Source of the DNA: Boswellia sacra
Lineage: Eukaryota > Streptophyta > Magnoliopsida > Sapindales > Burseraceae
Length of the DNA: 64,000 nucleotides
Assembly: GCA_013180625.2 (NCBI GenBank)
Contig: SNVD02001362.1
Coordinates: 1,305,501-1,369,500, forward strand
Direction of reading: 5' to 3'
Position numbers and translations under genes: made by a program. The notes beneath the pieces are model-generated. The model was given only the letters and a program-made list of their open reading frames with translations, was not told the origin of the DNA and made no database searches. Of this stretch, positions 1 through 12,152 are shown piece by piece. Numbering within the stretch: the stretch's first letter is position 1; the number at the start of each line of letters is the position of its first letter.

Positions 1-1618
1 TGGGCTTGTCTTTGTGACTAGTCTCGCTTTTCCCCCAAGTTCAAAAAAGACTTAAAAAGTAGTGCTAAAGTCATAAACACTTGGACCGGGATGGAAGCCC
101 CCACTGAAAGTGGCGACTCCATTAGAGACAGTAGAGAAGTTGATTTCCATTAGCAATTTTGAGTTCCTTAGTTTTCTTTTGCTAATGTTTGTCCTTGCAT
201 CACTACATGAACACATATGCAAAAACTTGCCTTTTATCATACTAGTACCTTTCATATGGGAAGTCTTTATGTTCCACTTGAGCATTAAACGACTCATATC
301 ATTGATCACCACTACCTTAAGCATGTACTACTTTAGTGGTATAAAAAGGGATTGGCCCAAGGGGGCATCTCCCGCTCAAAGGGACTTATGCTCATGGAAC
401 ACAATCTATAGCCTATAAAGATAACCCTAGTGATTACCCCTTAGGATATACTAGAATCTCTAATTATTGGATGTGAACCTTTGCAGCCAAAATAAGTGAC
501 CATAGTTGCACAAGGCTAGTGTAAACAATCGCAGGAAGCTTGTGTTAAAGGTGCACAATGTTGCATGCCACTTGCACGTCATTGATGGATTATTACATAA
601 TGATGACATGGTGCTTGCACGATGAGTGCATATATTGTTTACACAAAGCTTGCATATTCATTACATGATATGCACACACAGTGTAACCATTTACATGATA
701 CTTCGACTACCAATTATGACTCCACATCAATTGTACAATATTCACTGAATGCTATATAACTCATATTGCTCTCCTCTAAAAACGGGAATCAGTGCCCATG
801 ACATACTCACTAAATTTTTATTGGATGCCATGATCGCTCTTTAAAACAGTCTCTTTTTTTCTCACAATGCGTAGCAAGATAAAAACTTGCTCTAACCAAA
901 ATTGTTGGGAGGAGAAGAACAAAAACTCTACAAAATAAGCTTAACAAGAGACAAATATGTTGCAGAAAAAACTCTCAATTCAATGCTTTATTTAGATATC
1001 AAACCAACCTTTTTATAGGCTTACATAACAACTAACAACCTGGAAAATATCAAGTAAAGTGAGTAAAATTTGCTACATCTTTGAATAACCAAAAAATTAA
1101 TGCAGAAAATCAAGAATGCTATTTGTCTGTAGAGAAAATAGAGAAACAACCTCTGACTTAGTCTATTGAAAGTCACGTTTGATATTTTGAATTATTTTCA
1201 ACAAAGCCAACTTAATGGCTACCATTTCTTTAATCTAATCTTATATGAAATTTATTTTTGATATGTGTTGGTTTTTTATGGCTCATATACAAAAACTACT
1301 TTTTGAACTTTTTTTTTCTTCTTGTCTTATCTTATTTTATCAAACTGAATCCTTAACAAACACACGAAAGTTTATACAGACTTCTATATGAGATTAAACT
1401 AAACAAATATTACTAACAAAGATGGATGTTGTTCATAAGTCATAAATCCTATGAAATAGTCAAAAGAAAAAGAATTATTCGAAGATGGCATATTAATCGA
1501 TGTGAAAGAGAACAAAAATAGTGTAAATGAACCATCTGTTAAGAGGAAAGAGAAGGTTGAAAACGTGAGAGTGAACTATAAGAGAGGACACAAAATAATT
1601 CTTTATAAGTGGAGAGAA
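1..1618. other. Intergenic sequence, no gene recognised
   Basis: AT-rich sequence with only short, unconvincing open frames on both strands (for example 110-418 +). The stretch around 85-120 is less AT-rich than its surroundings and might be a remnant of an LTR element, but I found no partner for it in the window. I see no promoter, RNA gene or repeat that I can defend. Confidence 0.5.
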
Positions 1619-2286
1619 TAAGGTTGACAATGGGGTGGGGTGGGTCCGAGTCAGTAGGTGCCCATCCCTGCCCTACCCCATTGCCCTCGAACAGAATGAG
1701 GCAACTTTTGAAAAGTAGATTATGACCTGCCCCGCCCCGCCCCGCCCCGCCCTGTCCTGACCAATTTAAGTTTTATTGAAATATTTAATGTAAAACAAAA
1801 AAGTACAAATCTACTTATAATCATTATTTAAAAACTATAAAAAAATTATATTCAATATACTTTGTTCCAAAAAAATACATACATACATCCATAAATTTTG
1901 ACGATAACAACAAAATAATGTATACTTAACCTAAAATAAAATAATTACATGTATGATACATATCCTAAAATGCTTAATAATCAAATAACATTATCCAACA
2001 ATCATTGAAACTCAAAACTCAAAAGAAATAAAGCTAATTGATTTTAGATAAAAAAAGTCCATTACTCATAAAGTTTATATAAGTTCTCATTTATATTAGC
2101 ATTGTGTAATCTAAATGGTGATTTTACAAATAAGTATTATCATTAAAAAAAATTAATGACCACTAATTACTATTTGGCTCTACAATTATGCTAGTATTAA
2201 TTATATCTTAGATTACATGATTCTTTATTTAATTCAAACAATTGTTACTCATAATAATTTATATTGCTAATACTGTTATAAAAATT

Positions 2287-3192
2287 TGTTGGTTCTAGAC
2301 GTGCATATGCATTGCACATGAGTAATTTGTCATCATATGATAAAAACATTAAATATGGATATTTTTCTAATCTCATTTATTTTATATAGATGTTTTGTAT
2401 TAGGAGAATTTTAATTAAAATAGGATATATTTTGATATAGTATCCTAGTTGAATAGGAATAAGTTTGGATTTGGTATCGTAGTTTAATAGGAAGTTTTAT
2501 TTTTGTATTAATTATCTCTTATTAGATTAGGATATTATTTAAGTATTCTAGTTTACTTAGGAGAAGTATATTATCACTTTCTATAATATTTGATTGTTAT
2601 CCAAACTTTCCTTATGAGTTTTATTGAGATTCTACAGGATCTTGACAAGGATTACAATTGATAACTATATAAAGCTATCTTCATAGCTTTTGGTGGAATT
2701 AATTCAAGGCATTCAACGCATTCAAGACAAATTGAGAGAGAGCAAACAAGAGCAAGTTTGAGTGCGTTTTTTATTTGTTTTTATGTCTTGTGTAAAGCTT
2801 TAGGCTTTGGTTGATTGTTATAGATCGTGTGAGCTTAAGGGACTTGAGTAATCACATGTGTCTGTACCAGTTACGGGTGTTATATTATTCTTAACTGTGT
2901 GCAATTAAGATAATCGTGACAGAAAAAGAGCAGCATCAGAAGAGTGTGTGAAGGACTATGGTTGTGATCGGGATTGATCAAGTTTATATAGATTAGGTTA
3001 GTGAGTGAGCGGGTGTCTATCATTGTAAAGAGTCCTAAGTCAAGTGTAAACACATACAACATAGTGGATTACAACTCTTGTTGCCCGTGGATGCAGGTTG
3101 GTTGTAACCGAACCATGTAAAATCCTGTTCCAATTTACATTACTGTTTTCAGTTATATTATTCGTAACTACCATACGCTGTAAAACCCAACA
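2287..3192 (+). repeat. 5' LTR of the Sirevirus at 2287-7023
   Basis: About 906 bp, starting TGTTGG and ending CCAACA. It carries a TATA-like run near 2664-2673 (AACTATATAAAG), which would put transcription start shortly after it, and is matched along its whole length by 6102-7023. Confidence 0.9.
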
Positions 3193-3194
3193 AT

Positions 3195-3206
3195 TGGTAT
3201 CAGAGC
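3195..3206 (+). other. Primer-binding site (initiator Met-tRNA)
   Basis: TGGTATCAGAGC lies two bases after the end of the 5' LTR. It is the usual Copia primer-binding sequence complementary to the 3' end of initiator methionine tRNA. Confidence 0.9.
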
Positions 3207-3248
3207 ATGTACATTGACATACTAGTGTAGATCATATTTTTTGTAGGT

Positions 3249-5062
3249 ATGGAAGGATTTCTGACAGGAGGATTGGTCACCCAACCACTGTTACTTGAAG
3301 ATGTGAACTATGCTTATTGGAAAGTCAAGATGAGAGCTTTCATCAAATCAATTGATGAAAGAGTGTGGACAAGCATTGTTCATGGCTGGACACCCCCAAC
3401 AAAAATCAATGAGGCTGGGTATTAGATTGAGAAACCACAGAATGAGTGGAGCTAAACATAATATCGATTAGCTGGATGGAATTCCAAAGGCATCAATGCT
3501 ATTTTTAATGCTGTCAACCTTCAACAGTTCGGATTAATTTCAAAGTGCACCATTTCAAAAGAAGCTTGAGATATCCTTGAGGTAAAGAATAAGGTACTCA
3601 AAGGGTTAAAGAATCTAAGTTGCTTACTTTGACTTCTAAATTTGAAAACTTAGTTATGCATGAAGAAGAAACCATTAGTGAATTTCATACTAAACTTTGT
3701 GAAATTACTAACTCTGCTTATATGCTTGGTGAGGAATATACTGAGGCTAAAATTGTTGGCAAGACACAAAAATCCGTCACTAAAAATTTCAGCGTAAGGT
3801 CACAGCTATCGAAGAAAGCAATAATGTGAAATCGTTGTGAGTTGATGAATTGATTTGGTCTCTTCAAGCATATGAGATGGGTTTAAACACAAGAATGAAG
3901 GAAAAGAGTGTTGCCTTTGTTACTTCTTTAGAAAAAGGAGAAAAAGATGATAGAAATGTTGATGATTCTGATGATGAACTTGCTCATTTGACAAAGAATT
4001 TTGTCAAGAAAAATCTCAAGAAGAAAAATTCAGAGAACTTTGATGCTAAAAAATTTCATAAAGAACCTGTAAAGAAAAATCAAGAGAAGCTTGAGAGAAA
4101 AGGTATTCAATGTTATGAATGCAAGGGATTTGGGCACATTCAAACTGAGTGTCCTAATTATAAGAAGAAAAGGAGTTTGTGTGCAACATGGAGTGATGAT
4201 GACTCCGAAACAGATGAAGACGACTCCAACAATTTTTTAGCATTAAATGGGGCGATTTTAGATAAAGAGCAAACAGTTATGTCTGAAATACTTGAAGATG
4301 TTATGTCTAACATGATAGAACAGAACAGATCAGACATTGATGAGTCAGATGCTGAGAAGAATGCTGAATACTATGGAGAACTTCAAGAGGCGTATAATGC
4401 ACTTTATGAGATGTGGGTGAAGCAGAAAGTATAGATCAAAACTCTTCAGAATGAACAAGAGGTGCTCAAGAGTGAAATAGCATGTGCAGATGAAAAAATT
4501 ATAAAACTGGAAGCTGCTATGACAGACAAGACAAAATGTATCCAGAAAATTACTGCAGAATTAGATGAGGCAAACAAATGCATTAATCAACTCAAGATAG
4601 GCTTAGCAAAGATTGATCTTTAGGCCGTGATAACTCCATCAAACATGGTCTAGGGTATGTTGAAAAGAATGGTGCTTCAACATCAAAGACAGTATTTGTT
4701 AAAGCTTCAAATTCCGGTAACATTTCTAACTCAAGCTTTAAAGATATGACTGATTTTGCTTCCCCAATGAGTTCTTTCATTTCAAATCCAGAAAAGGTAA
4801 GAAAATTTGTTCCTACTTGCTATTTTTGTGGTGTTAAAGGTCACATTAGACGTAGGTGCTATAAATTGCAAATTTTTTTAAAGAAAAAGACAAGTCAGTT
4901 TAGACAATCACATAAGACACGATAGGTTTGGGTTAAGAAACATGAAACTCACTGCAAAGTTGCTGCACCTAATTTTTCTTCAAATAATGATTGTGATTGC
5001 TCTAAACATGTGACAAGAAATGAAAAGTGTTTGAAAATTGTCAGTCAGACAAGTGATGATAA
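3249..5062 (+). pseudogene. gag: Sirevirus gag, broken, with start of protease
   Basis: Gag forms the virus-like particle and binds genomic RNA. Translation from the ATG at 3249 gives a typical Copia gag N-terminus (NYAYWKVKMRAF), then stops near 3423 and 3454 and frame changes near 3600 and 3840. The clearest open stretches are 3620-3829 and 3850-4434. Two CCHC zinc knuckles can be read, CYECKGFGHIQTEC (about 4111-4152) and CYFCGVKGHIRRRC (about 4818-4859), separated by a Lys/Glu-rich, coiled-coil-like segment (about 4330-4620). The end near 4990-5030 resembles the start of the protease (CSKHVT). It is the same gag type as the elements at 22701-33221 and 62220-64000, but more diverged. Confidence 0.8.
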
Positions 5063-5065
5063 AAA

Positions 5066-5215
5066 GTGTTGTTTAGAAACTTGTTGAATCAAAGATTATC
5101 TACACTGAGCATATTTCATCTAAAAATCATCTAGTTGACCTGTACATATAAGCATTAGGATGCATTGAGATTTGAAAAACTGAGAAAGGACATTGGCACT
5201 TGTCAGTTACTTGAA
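5066..5215 (+). pseudogene. C-terminal scrap of RNase H after a pol deletion
   Basis: Immediately after the protease scrap, the sequence encodes LVESKIIYTEHIS followed by a degenerate tail. This corresponds to LVESKVIHIEHIS near the end of RNase H in the element at 22701-33221. Integrase, reverse transcriptase and most of RNase H are absent, so an internal deletion joined protease to the RNase H terminus at about 5060-5075. Confidence 0.7.
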
Positions 5216-5327
5216 TTATAATAGTGTTCAGTTATGTTGTTTATATCTATAGCATCATTAGTCTATTTATATTTTAAGCATGCTTGAGCTATTTTATTGG
5301 TATAATTTTGCTAGTAATTTCATGTCA

Positions 5328-5545
5328 AATACAGAGAGGGCTTCGAGTATATGGTGTGTGAAAGCCATCCATTGAGAGTAACTTCAATATATCTGCAGTC
5401 ACCCACTTAAATGGAAAAGGGCTACCTCTATACATGTGTGAAAGCTACTGTATTCATTCAGAAAATTCACATTGAGACTAACTTTTATATGTGTAAGAAG
5501 CATGTTCAGGTTGATTACTCAATTGGATTAAGTGATAAAATAATG
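5328..5545 (+). other. Conserved non-coding block shared with another Sirevirus
   Basis: This stretch, downstream of the pol remnant, aligns by eye over its length with the reverse complement of about 26724-26958 in the other Sirevirus. Shared landmarks are GAGAGGGCT, TGTGTGAAAGC, TTGAGAGTAAC, GGTCACCCACT (GCAGTCACCCACT here), GCTACCTCTATA and GTAAGAAGCATG. Both copies repeat the GGCT...TGTGTGAAAGC unit twice. It carries no shared reading frame. Confidence 0.7.
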
Positions 5546-5592
5546 AAAAATTATTTATGTTTATCCACAACTCTAATACGTGCTTGGCTATA

Positions 5593-5668
5593 AAAAGATT
5601 ATATGATGTCCCGATATCTTTGTTATATGGAAAAGATTATATGATGTCCCGATATCTTTGTTATATGG
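5593..5668 (+). repeat. 38-bp tandem duplication
   Basis: Two essentially identical copies (5593-5630 and 5631-5668) of a unit beginning AAAAGATTATATGATG, inside the non-coding part of the Sirevirus. Confidence 0.9.
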
Positions 5669-5787
5669 ATTTCAACTGTTTTCAATTATAGTTTGCACAA
5701 CTTACGATCAGTGCTTTATGTCTGACTCAATTTGATCCTTTTAAGTATATTTTGACGTGTCAAAAGTTCTAGGTCAGTGAAATTGAT

Positions 5788-6101
5788 TTGAGGGGGAGTT
5801 TGTTCAGTTGCAAGAGTACTTGATTTAATTAGTTTCTTGGTTTTTTTTTTAAAAAAAATTCACATTTATGCACAATTTAAAGAGAAGATCATTTAGTCAG
5901 GGGGAGTTTTGTTTATCATTTTGTTTTTTCTTTCATACTTTGGCAGTTGTTCAGAAAACGAGGGGGAGAAGTATGAATGTTTCTGGTGTTATTTGAATGT
6001 TTCTTTATTTTTTTAGGTTGTCATTATAGTCTTTGCTCCTCATGCATTTTTTTTTTTTACACATTTAGATGTTTTCATCACAAGATGCCAAAGGGGGAGA
6101 T
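5788..6101 (+). other. Multiple polypurine tracts before the 3' LTR
   Basis: GAGGGGGAG-type purine tracts occur near 5790, 5899, 5960 and 6091; the last directly abuts the 3' LTR and would prime plus-strand DNA synthesis. Repeated polypurine tracts are a described feature of Sireviruses. Confidence 0.8.
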
Positions 6102-7023
6102 TGTTGGTTCTAGACGTGCATGTGCATTGCACATGAGTAATTTGTCATCATGTGATAAAAACATTAAATATTGATATTTTGCTAATTTCATTTATTTTAT
6201 ATAGATGTTTTATATTAGGAAAATTTTAATTAAAATAGGATAAGTTTTGATATAGTATCCTAGTTGAATAGGAATAAACTAGGAATAAGTTTGAATTTGG
6301 TATTCTAATTGAACAAGAAGTTTTATATTTGTATTAATTGTCTCTTATTAGATTAAGATATTATTTAAGTATTCTAGTTTACCTATGAGAAGTATATTAT
6401 CACTTCCTATAATGTTTGATTGTTATCCAAACTTCCTTATGAGTTTTATTGAGATTCTACAGGATCTTGACAAGGATTACAATTGATATTAAATACTATA
6501 TAAAGCTATCTTCATAGCTTTTGGTGGAATTAATTCAAGGCATTCAATGCATTCAAGACAATTTGAGAGAGAGCAAGCAAGAGCAACTTTGAGTGCGTCT
6601 TTTATTTGTTTTTATGTCTTGTGTAAAGCTTTAGGCTTTGGTTAATTGTTATAGATCGTGTGAGCTTAAGGGACTTGAGTAATCACACGTGTCTGTACCA
6701 GTTACCGGTGTTATATTATTCTTAACTGTGTGCAGTTAAGATAATCGTGACAAAAAAAGAGCAGCATCAGAAGAGTGTGTGAAGGACTATGGTTGTGATC
6801 GGGGTTGATCAAGTTTACATAGATTAGATTAGTGAGTGAGCGGGTATCTACCACTGTAAAGAGTCCTAAGTCAAGTGTAAACACATAAAACATAGTGGAT
6901 TGCAACTCTTCTTGCCCGTGGATGTAGGTTGGTTGTAACCGAACCACATAAAATCCTGTTCTAATTTACATTACTGTTTTCAGTTATATTATTCGTAATT
7001 ACCATACACTGCAAAACCCAACA
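6102..7023 (+). repeat. 3' LTR of the Sirevirus at 2287-7023
   Basis: Matches 2287-3192 from TGTTGG to CCCAACA with scattered substitutions and a small insertion (an extra GGAATAAACTA-like segment near 6270). It is followed by the target duplicate AAATT. Confidence 0.9.
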
Positions 7024-7742
7024 AAATTTATTATGGTGTTTAAGATTACTATAAGTGGATATTAGAAATTTAGCCTTTATTAAGTTGGTTTTTCAACTTT
7101 TTTGATATTATGGATATCAATTTGTATAAAAATGATCAGAAAAAACCTCTATGTAGGTCTTTTTGATATATACTCTATTAATGATAATGTTAAAAGTGTA
7201 TTATTCCTTATAACGTTGTTAATTTAAGAGCTTTCAAATAATTGATAATACAATTAAATAATCGTAAAATAGCATGTTCATTTAATTTCAATCTAAATAA
7301 CAATAATATGATTGACATATGTCATTTAATTGACATTACATACATATGAAACATTAATAATACAATTAATTAATTTAAATGAAGATATGTCGTATGTTTG
7401 AAGTTATAATTGTTCTTACCATATTTCCACTAATATATTTATAATATAATATACTGATTATATTAGAGGGATGCATTTTGGAAATAAACTTATTAATATT
7501 AAAATAATGCAACTAATATTTAATAATCTATATTAAAATGGTATATATTATATAAATTTAATTAATATAGAAGACAAATGGAAGACAAATATTTTATTTT
7601 GTAATTATAACATGACTAAATCATTTTTAATATACTACAAGATTCATAATTATTAATTAAAATGTGACTTTTGTCAAAGTTTTGGTATTGTTTGTAAAAT
7701 TATAAAGAATACATATATATGATAAGTATAGCAAATATAACC

Positions 7743-8118
7743 TGCGGGGCCAACCAAGAAATATACTCTTTACTAGAAAAAGGAATACTTACAAGATTTT
7801 GAACAATCCTCACAACCTCTCAATTAGAAACTCTCGTACACCCTTCAATAGAGCTTTGTGTGTTATGTCATATGTTATATCAAAGCACTACTAGAGATCA
7901 CCTATTTATACTACTATAATCCCTAAACTAGTAGGATAACTAATCCTAATAGTATTAGACAACATAGCCCAAAATAGGATAGCTTTCCTAAATAAATAAG
8001 AAATTAGGTGTATAATCCTAAATAAAATAAATCATAATCCTAAAGGGACAAGGATTCATAGTTAGCAAATATCGTAAATATGAATCTATTAATTAATATA
8101 ATCCTAACAGGAAAAAGA
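7743..8118 (-). repeat. 3' LTR of the Tork-like element, truncated
   Basis: Matches 12304-12672 but begins abruptly at 7743, missing the part equivalent to 12167-12303. The inner end is followed by a sequence whose complement contains CAAGTGGGA, a usual Tork-type polypurine tract. Confidence 0.8.
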
Positions 8119-8189
8119 ATCCCACTTGAAGTCTTGTTTCTCGTCTATCGTGAAAATATTCCAAAGTTGTTGCCCATTTTCTTGTTACC

Positions 8190-9540
8190 AATGATCAGGT
8201 AGCATCCAGCCTAAGAGAAGTCTTGCATCTAATGAACTTCTCCTTTATGATAGGCTTAGTCATCATAACTGCCACGTTGTCGCCAATGCGAACCCTCTGC
8301 TATGAGATTTGACCATCTTCCAAAGCTTCACGTACAAAGTGATACTTAGTCTTGATATGCTTTGTTCTTGAGTGAAATATTGGGTTTTTAGCCAAACATA
8401 CTGTACTCTAACTATCACAATGAATCACAATCACCTTTTGTCATACTTGAAAATCATTAATTAATCTCTTCACCCAAGTAGCTTCTTTACATGCTTCAAT
8501 AGCTGCCATATACTCAGCTTCTGTAGAAGACAATGTGACCTTCGATTATAGTTTAGACATCTAGCTAATAGCTCCTTCTGCCATACAGAATACATAGCGA
8601 GTGGTAGACTTTCTTCTATCTCAATCTACCATAAAATATGAGTCCACAAACTCAACGAACTGCAAATTTTGATCACTATAAGATAATGCAGCCTCTGAAA
8701 TACCTTCAAGTAACGAAGAATCCACGTCACTATAGCCCAATGATCTCTACTTGGATTAGCCATGCTTTACTCACAACTCCCATTGCATATGCAATGTCGA
8801 GTCTAGTACAGGTAATGGCAAACATAAGGCTCGCTACTACCAATAAATATGGTACTGGAGACATATTTGCCTTTTCTGCTTCAGTGCTAGGTGATTGATC
8901 TGGAGACAATTTATAACCAACAAAAATTGGAGTATAGATTGGTTTAGTAGCTTTCATATTGAAGTGATGTAGGATCTTTTTAACATGACTTCTCTAAGTT
9001 AGCAAGACTTTCTTATTCTTTCTGTCTCCTAATACCGTCATCCCAAAAATCCTACTGGCAGGTCCTAAATCTTTCATGTAAAATTTCCTAGCCAAATGAG
9101 CTTTCAAGTTTGCAATACCATTTATACTAGTACCAGCAACTAACATATCATTCATATATAATAACAAGATCATGAGGTCACCATTACCATGAAGTAGGCA
9201 TAATGATCAGCTTCACATCTTTAGAATCCTAAGCTCAAAATGAAATATCAAATCGTTTATACCAATACCTTGGTACCTGTTTTAATTCGTACAATGATTT
9301 GATCAACCTATATGAATAGTACTTAAACAAATAACTAGAGAGAAAATCTCATCGAAGTTGATACTAGATTTTTTAGCATAGCCTTTTACCACTAACCGAG
9401 CTTTCTGTCTTTTGATATTCCCATTAGCGTCTTTCTTGAGCTTGTAAATCCATTTGTGATCAATAGCCTTTCTCCCTATAGGTAATTGAACTAATTCCCA
9501 CATTTTGTTTTTGTGTAAAGCCTCCATCTCCTCTTCCATA
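8190..9540 (-). pseudogene. Copia reverse transcriptase and RNase H remnant
   Basis: Reading right to left, 9303-9539 encodes the start of the reverse transcriptase (MWELVQLPIGRKAIDHKWIY, then KARLVVKGY). Weak pieces follow at 9180-9300 (SLYELKQVPRYWY). 8730-8957 covers the thumb region to RNase H (SPVPYLLVVASLMFA, TRLDIAYAMG), and about 8270-8630 holds the RNase H core (STEAEYMAA, then HSRTKHI). Frame changes and stops separate these pieces. The catalytic YVDDM-type motif is not clearly readable. It would have copied element RNA into DNA; in this state it is dead. Confidence 0.8.
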
Positions 9541-9989
9541 GCTACTCTCCATTGAGTAGCATCCTAGGATTCACACGCTTCTTGATATGAACAAGGCTCA
9601 TGCTCTTCAGTGATACAAGCATAAGCAGTGACACTAAGGATCTTCGATCTCTAATAGGTCGGCTTTGATTTTCTTTAGTTTCAACCTCTTTTATTTCATG
9701 GTCATGATTATAATCATTGTATTCAACTATTTCATCAACTTGTTGGTCATGTTGATCTTGAACTTCACGTGAAGTTTCAAATTCTACCACCTCCATTGTT
9801 TATGAGTTTGGTTGCTCTTTCTTTTGCATTGAATTTTCATTGAAGAGAACATCTCAGCTAATAATAACCTTGTGAGTAATAGGGCCCACAATCCGTATCC
9901 CTTTGTTCCATCTACATACCCAAAAAAAAACACACTTTCTAGATGTCAGATTCAGCTTAGTCCTTTGCTCTTTAGGAATCCAAATATAA

Positions 9990-11109
9990 GCATCACCACC
10001 AAATATACGAAGGAGTCAATAATTGACATGTTTCTCCAACCATATCTCTTTAGGAATTCGGTAATCCAATGCAGTACTAGGAGAGTGATTTACCAAGTAA
10101 CACGCGATGTGTACTGCCTCTACCCAAAAACATTGGTCCAGCCTAGCATAACTCAACATGCTCCTAGCACAAACCATGAGTGTATGACTCATCCTTTCAG
10201 CCACTCCATTTTGTTGTTTAGGGTTCCTAGAACCGTCAAATGCCTCAGTATGCCATGTTTATTACAAAAACCCTTAATCTCTAGTAAGATGTACTCTCCT
10301 CCATTATCGGTTCTGAAACACTTAATCTTTTTCTCTTTTTTATTCTCCACCAAAGCCTTAAACTTTGTAAAACAATCAAAAGCTTCGTTCTTCCTTTTGA
10401 GATTATACACCCAAACTTTTCTAGAGAAGTCATCAATGAATGGGGTAAAATACTTTATATCTCCAATAAATGCAACTGGAGCTTCCCAAATATCAGAATG
10501 TATCAATTCTAATACATCCTTACTTCTAGCAGCGGATGAAGGGAAACTTGTTCTATGATGCTTTCCATAGAGACAATTTTCACAAAAATCTAAAACAATA
10601 GATTTAAATCTAGGCAATAAATTTCTATCAAAGAGTAACTTCAATCCTTGCTTGCTCATGTGCCCTAAATGTCTATGCCAAATTAACGTTGAATCTGACA
10701 CAAAGTTAGCAATTACATATTCGCTGACTACGGTTTCTCCTATCAAATGGTACAAACCACCTATCAGTTCTCCCTTTGCAACTACTAGAGCTTCTTTAAC
10801 TATCTTCATTCTACTATTTTTTTTTCCCAAAAATTTGAAGCTTTCTTAATCAAACTTTCCCAATGACAAAAGACTCTTTCTAATATCCTGTACATGTCAT
10901 ACACCAAAAATAGTATGTGTAGAACCATCAAACATTTTTATTCGAACATCTCCAACTCCCACTATTTTACATGTGTTGTTATTACTCATATAAACAGTCC
11001 CTTCACTCGATCGATAAGTATGAAACCAATCTCGATGTGGTGTCATATGAAATGAAGTAGTCGAATCTAAAACCCATTGATTTTGCATACCTTCCTGAAC
11101 AACCGACAA
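9990..11109 (-). pseudogene. Copia protease and integrase remnant
   Basis: The protease part (10897-11109) reads WVLDSTTSFHMTPHRDWF. The active-site triplet is Asp-Ser-Thr where Copia proteases have Asp-Ser-Gly. At 10189-10830 the pre-integrase zinc finger (HRHLGHMSK ... CENCLYGK) and the integrase core follow, with the first Asp in IHSDIWEAP and the second in RTDNGGEY. A frameshift near 10200 leads into 10016-10204 (MAERMSHTLM), which supplies the catalytic Glu and the region after it. The long plus-strand open frame at 9872-10558 is only the antisense of this gene. Confidence 0.8.
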
Positions 11110-11899
11110 TACCTCTCCCTCTTCATAAAGATTTTTATGTTCAACAACGTTAACTTGGGAATTCTTGGTTCTAACGCATGTAGATTATGCGTGGAATCTT
11201 CTTCCTTTTCAAATCTACAATCTTTTCTCATATGGCTTGGTCTTCTACAATTCCAATAGTTTCCGTTTTTCTTACCCCTTGACTTGGATTTGGATTTGGA
11301 TTTATTGCCACCTGCATCACCTGAAGAACCACCATTTGATTTTCTTCGTGCCTCTTCGATCAGCAATAAAGATTCCATAGATTCGTAAGTAAGAGATGTA
11401 TCTTTATTAATATTCATCACTAAGGTATCCCATGAATCAGGCAAAATGCAAGGCAGTAGAGTAGCTCTTTCCTTTTCATCGATGTTTGTATCAATAGTTG
11501 TTAATCTATTAATCAAGCTATTAAACTCATTCAAGCGCTGCTGCAAAAAGGGATCTTCCTCCATTTTAAGGTTGTAAAACTTCTTCCTAGAGAGATCATA
11601 TTAGACATGGATTTCCCTTCATAGATGAATTGTAGTTTGTCCCACAAACCTTTAGCTGTAGTTTCTCCAGATACGTTGAATAAAACAATCTCATCTAGTG
11701 CAAGATGAAAATCTATCATGGCGAATTCGTCTTTCTCTATAAAAATTGTATCAGTCATCTCCTCAGGTTTTGCCTCCTTTCCGTTTAAAGCTATTGCACA
11801 TCCTTCCTTTACGAGAGCCGCTCGCATCTTCAACTTCCATATTGTGTAATTAGAACCATTGAATTTTGACACCTCAAATTTGGTGGAACCGGATGACAT
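11067..11899 (-). pseudogene. gag: Copia gag, Tork type, frameshifted
   Basis: Gag starts at 11899 with MSSGSTKFEVSKFNGSNY and continues to about 11570, where a frameshift moves it to the frame of 11067-11564. The second part ends in a Lys/Ser-rich segment and a zinc knuckle reading NYWNCRRPSHMRKDC, in which the first Cys of the CCHC set has become Tyr. Length and layout match Tnt1-like gag. Loss of the Cys and the frameshift make it non-functional. Confidence 0.8.
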
Positions 11900-12152
11900 A
11901 TTTAACTTGAACTCGAAACACCGATATTGTGTTTCGACAACAGATGTTTCGACAACAACTTTGGCTATTGCAAGTTTTCACCGTAACAATGAATAGCATC
12001 CATTAACTAAGCTCCCAGAAAGATTAGAGAGATCACAAATGGTCCCACTTAAAATCCAACCTCCCTAGATAATGTAGTCTTTTTGACAAAGCTTACCTAG
12101 ACCATAACTATTCACACCACAAATCCAAATCTGCAACATAAGCTAAAACCAA

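Larger units (their letters stand above)
2287..7023 (+). mobile_element. Sirevirus-type Copia element, pol deleted (gag only)
   Basis: A 4.7-kb LTR retrotransposon with two LTRs beginning TGTTGGTTCTAGACG and ending CCCAACA, a primer-binding site complementary to initiator Met-tRNA directly after the 5' LTR, and a polypurine tract before the 3' LTR. The host bases AAATT are duplicated on both sides (2282-2286 and 7024-7028). The interior is only 2.9 kb. It has a gag with two zinc knuckles, a scrap of protease, and then the end of RNase H with nothing between. Several AGGGGGAG tracts upstream of the 3' LTR are a known Sirevirus trait. The LTRs differ visibly from each other, so the insertion is not recent. 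It cannot be autonomous. Confidence 0.9.
1619..7742. mobile_element. hAT-like non-autonomous element, split by a retrotransposon
   Basis: The left end (from 1619, TAAGGTTGACAATGG) followed by GGGGTGGGG and a CCCCG-repeat tract (about 1729-1756) matches the terminal design of the element at 33791-35814. The sequence right of the inserted retrotransposon (about 7140-7440) reads, on the same strand, like the reverse complement of the AT-rich interior of that element, including a run resembling TTGATAATACAATTAAATAA. It is therefore the same family in the opposite internal orientation. The Sirevirus at 2287-7023 sits inside it and duplicates AAATT. The right terminus is missing and the sequence runs straight into a truncated Copia LTR at 7743. 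No transposase is present. Superfamily is inferred from the 8-bp duplication of the relative in the GST gene. Confidence 0.7.

Noticed and set aside
110..418. 102-codon plus-strand frame near the window start
   Set aside because: No motif, unremarkable composition, overlapped by an equally long frame on the other strand.
3195..3206. Possible tRNA gene, because of the Met-tRNA complementary sequence
   Set aside because: Only the short primer-binding stretch is present; no cloverleaf can be formed.
9872..10558. 228-codon plus-strand open frame
   Set aside because: It is the antisense of the Copia integrase, which shows clear family motifs on the minus strand.
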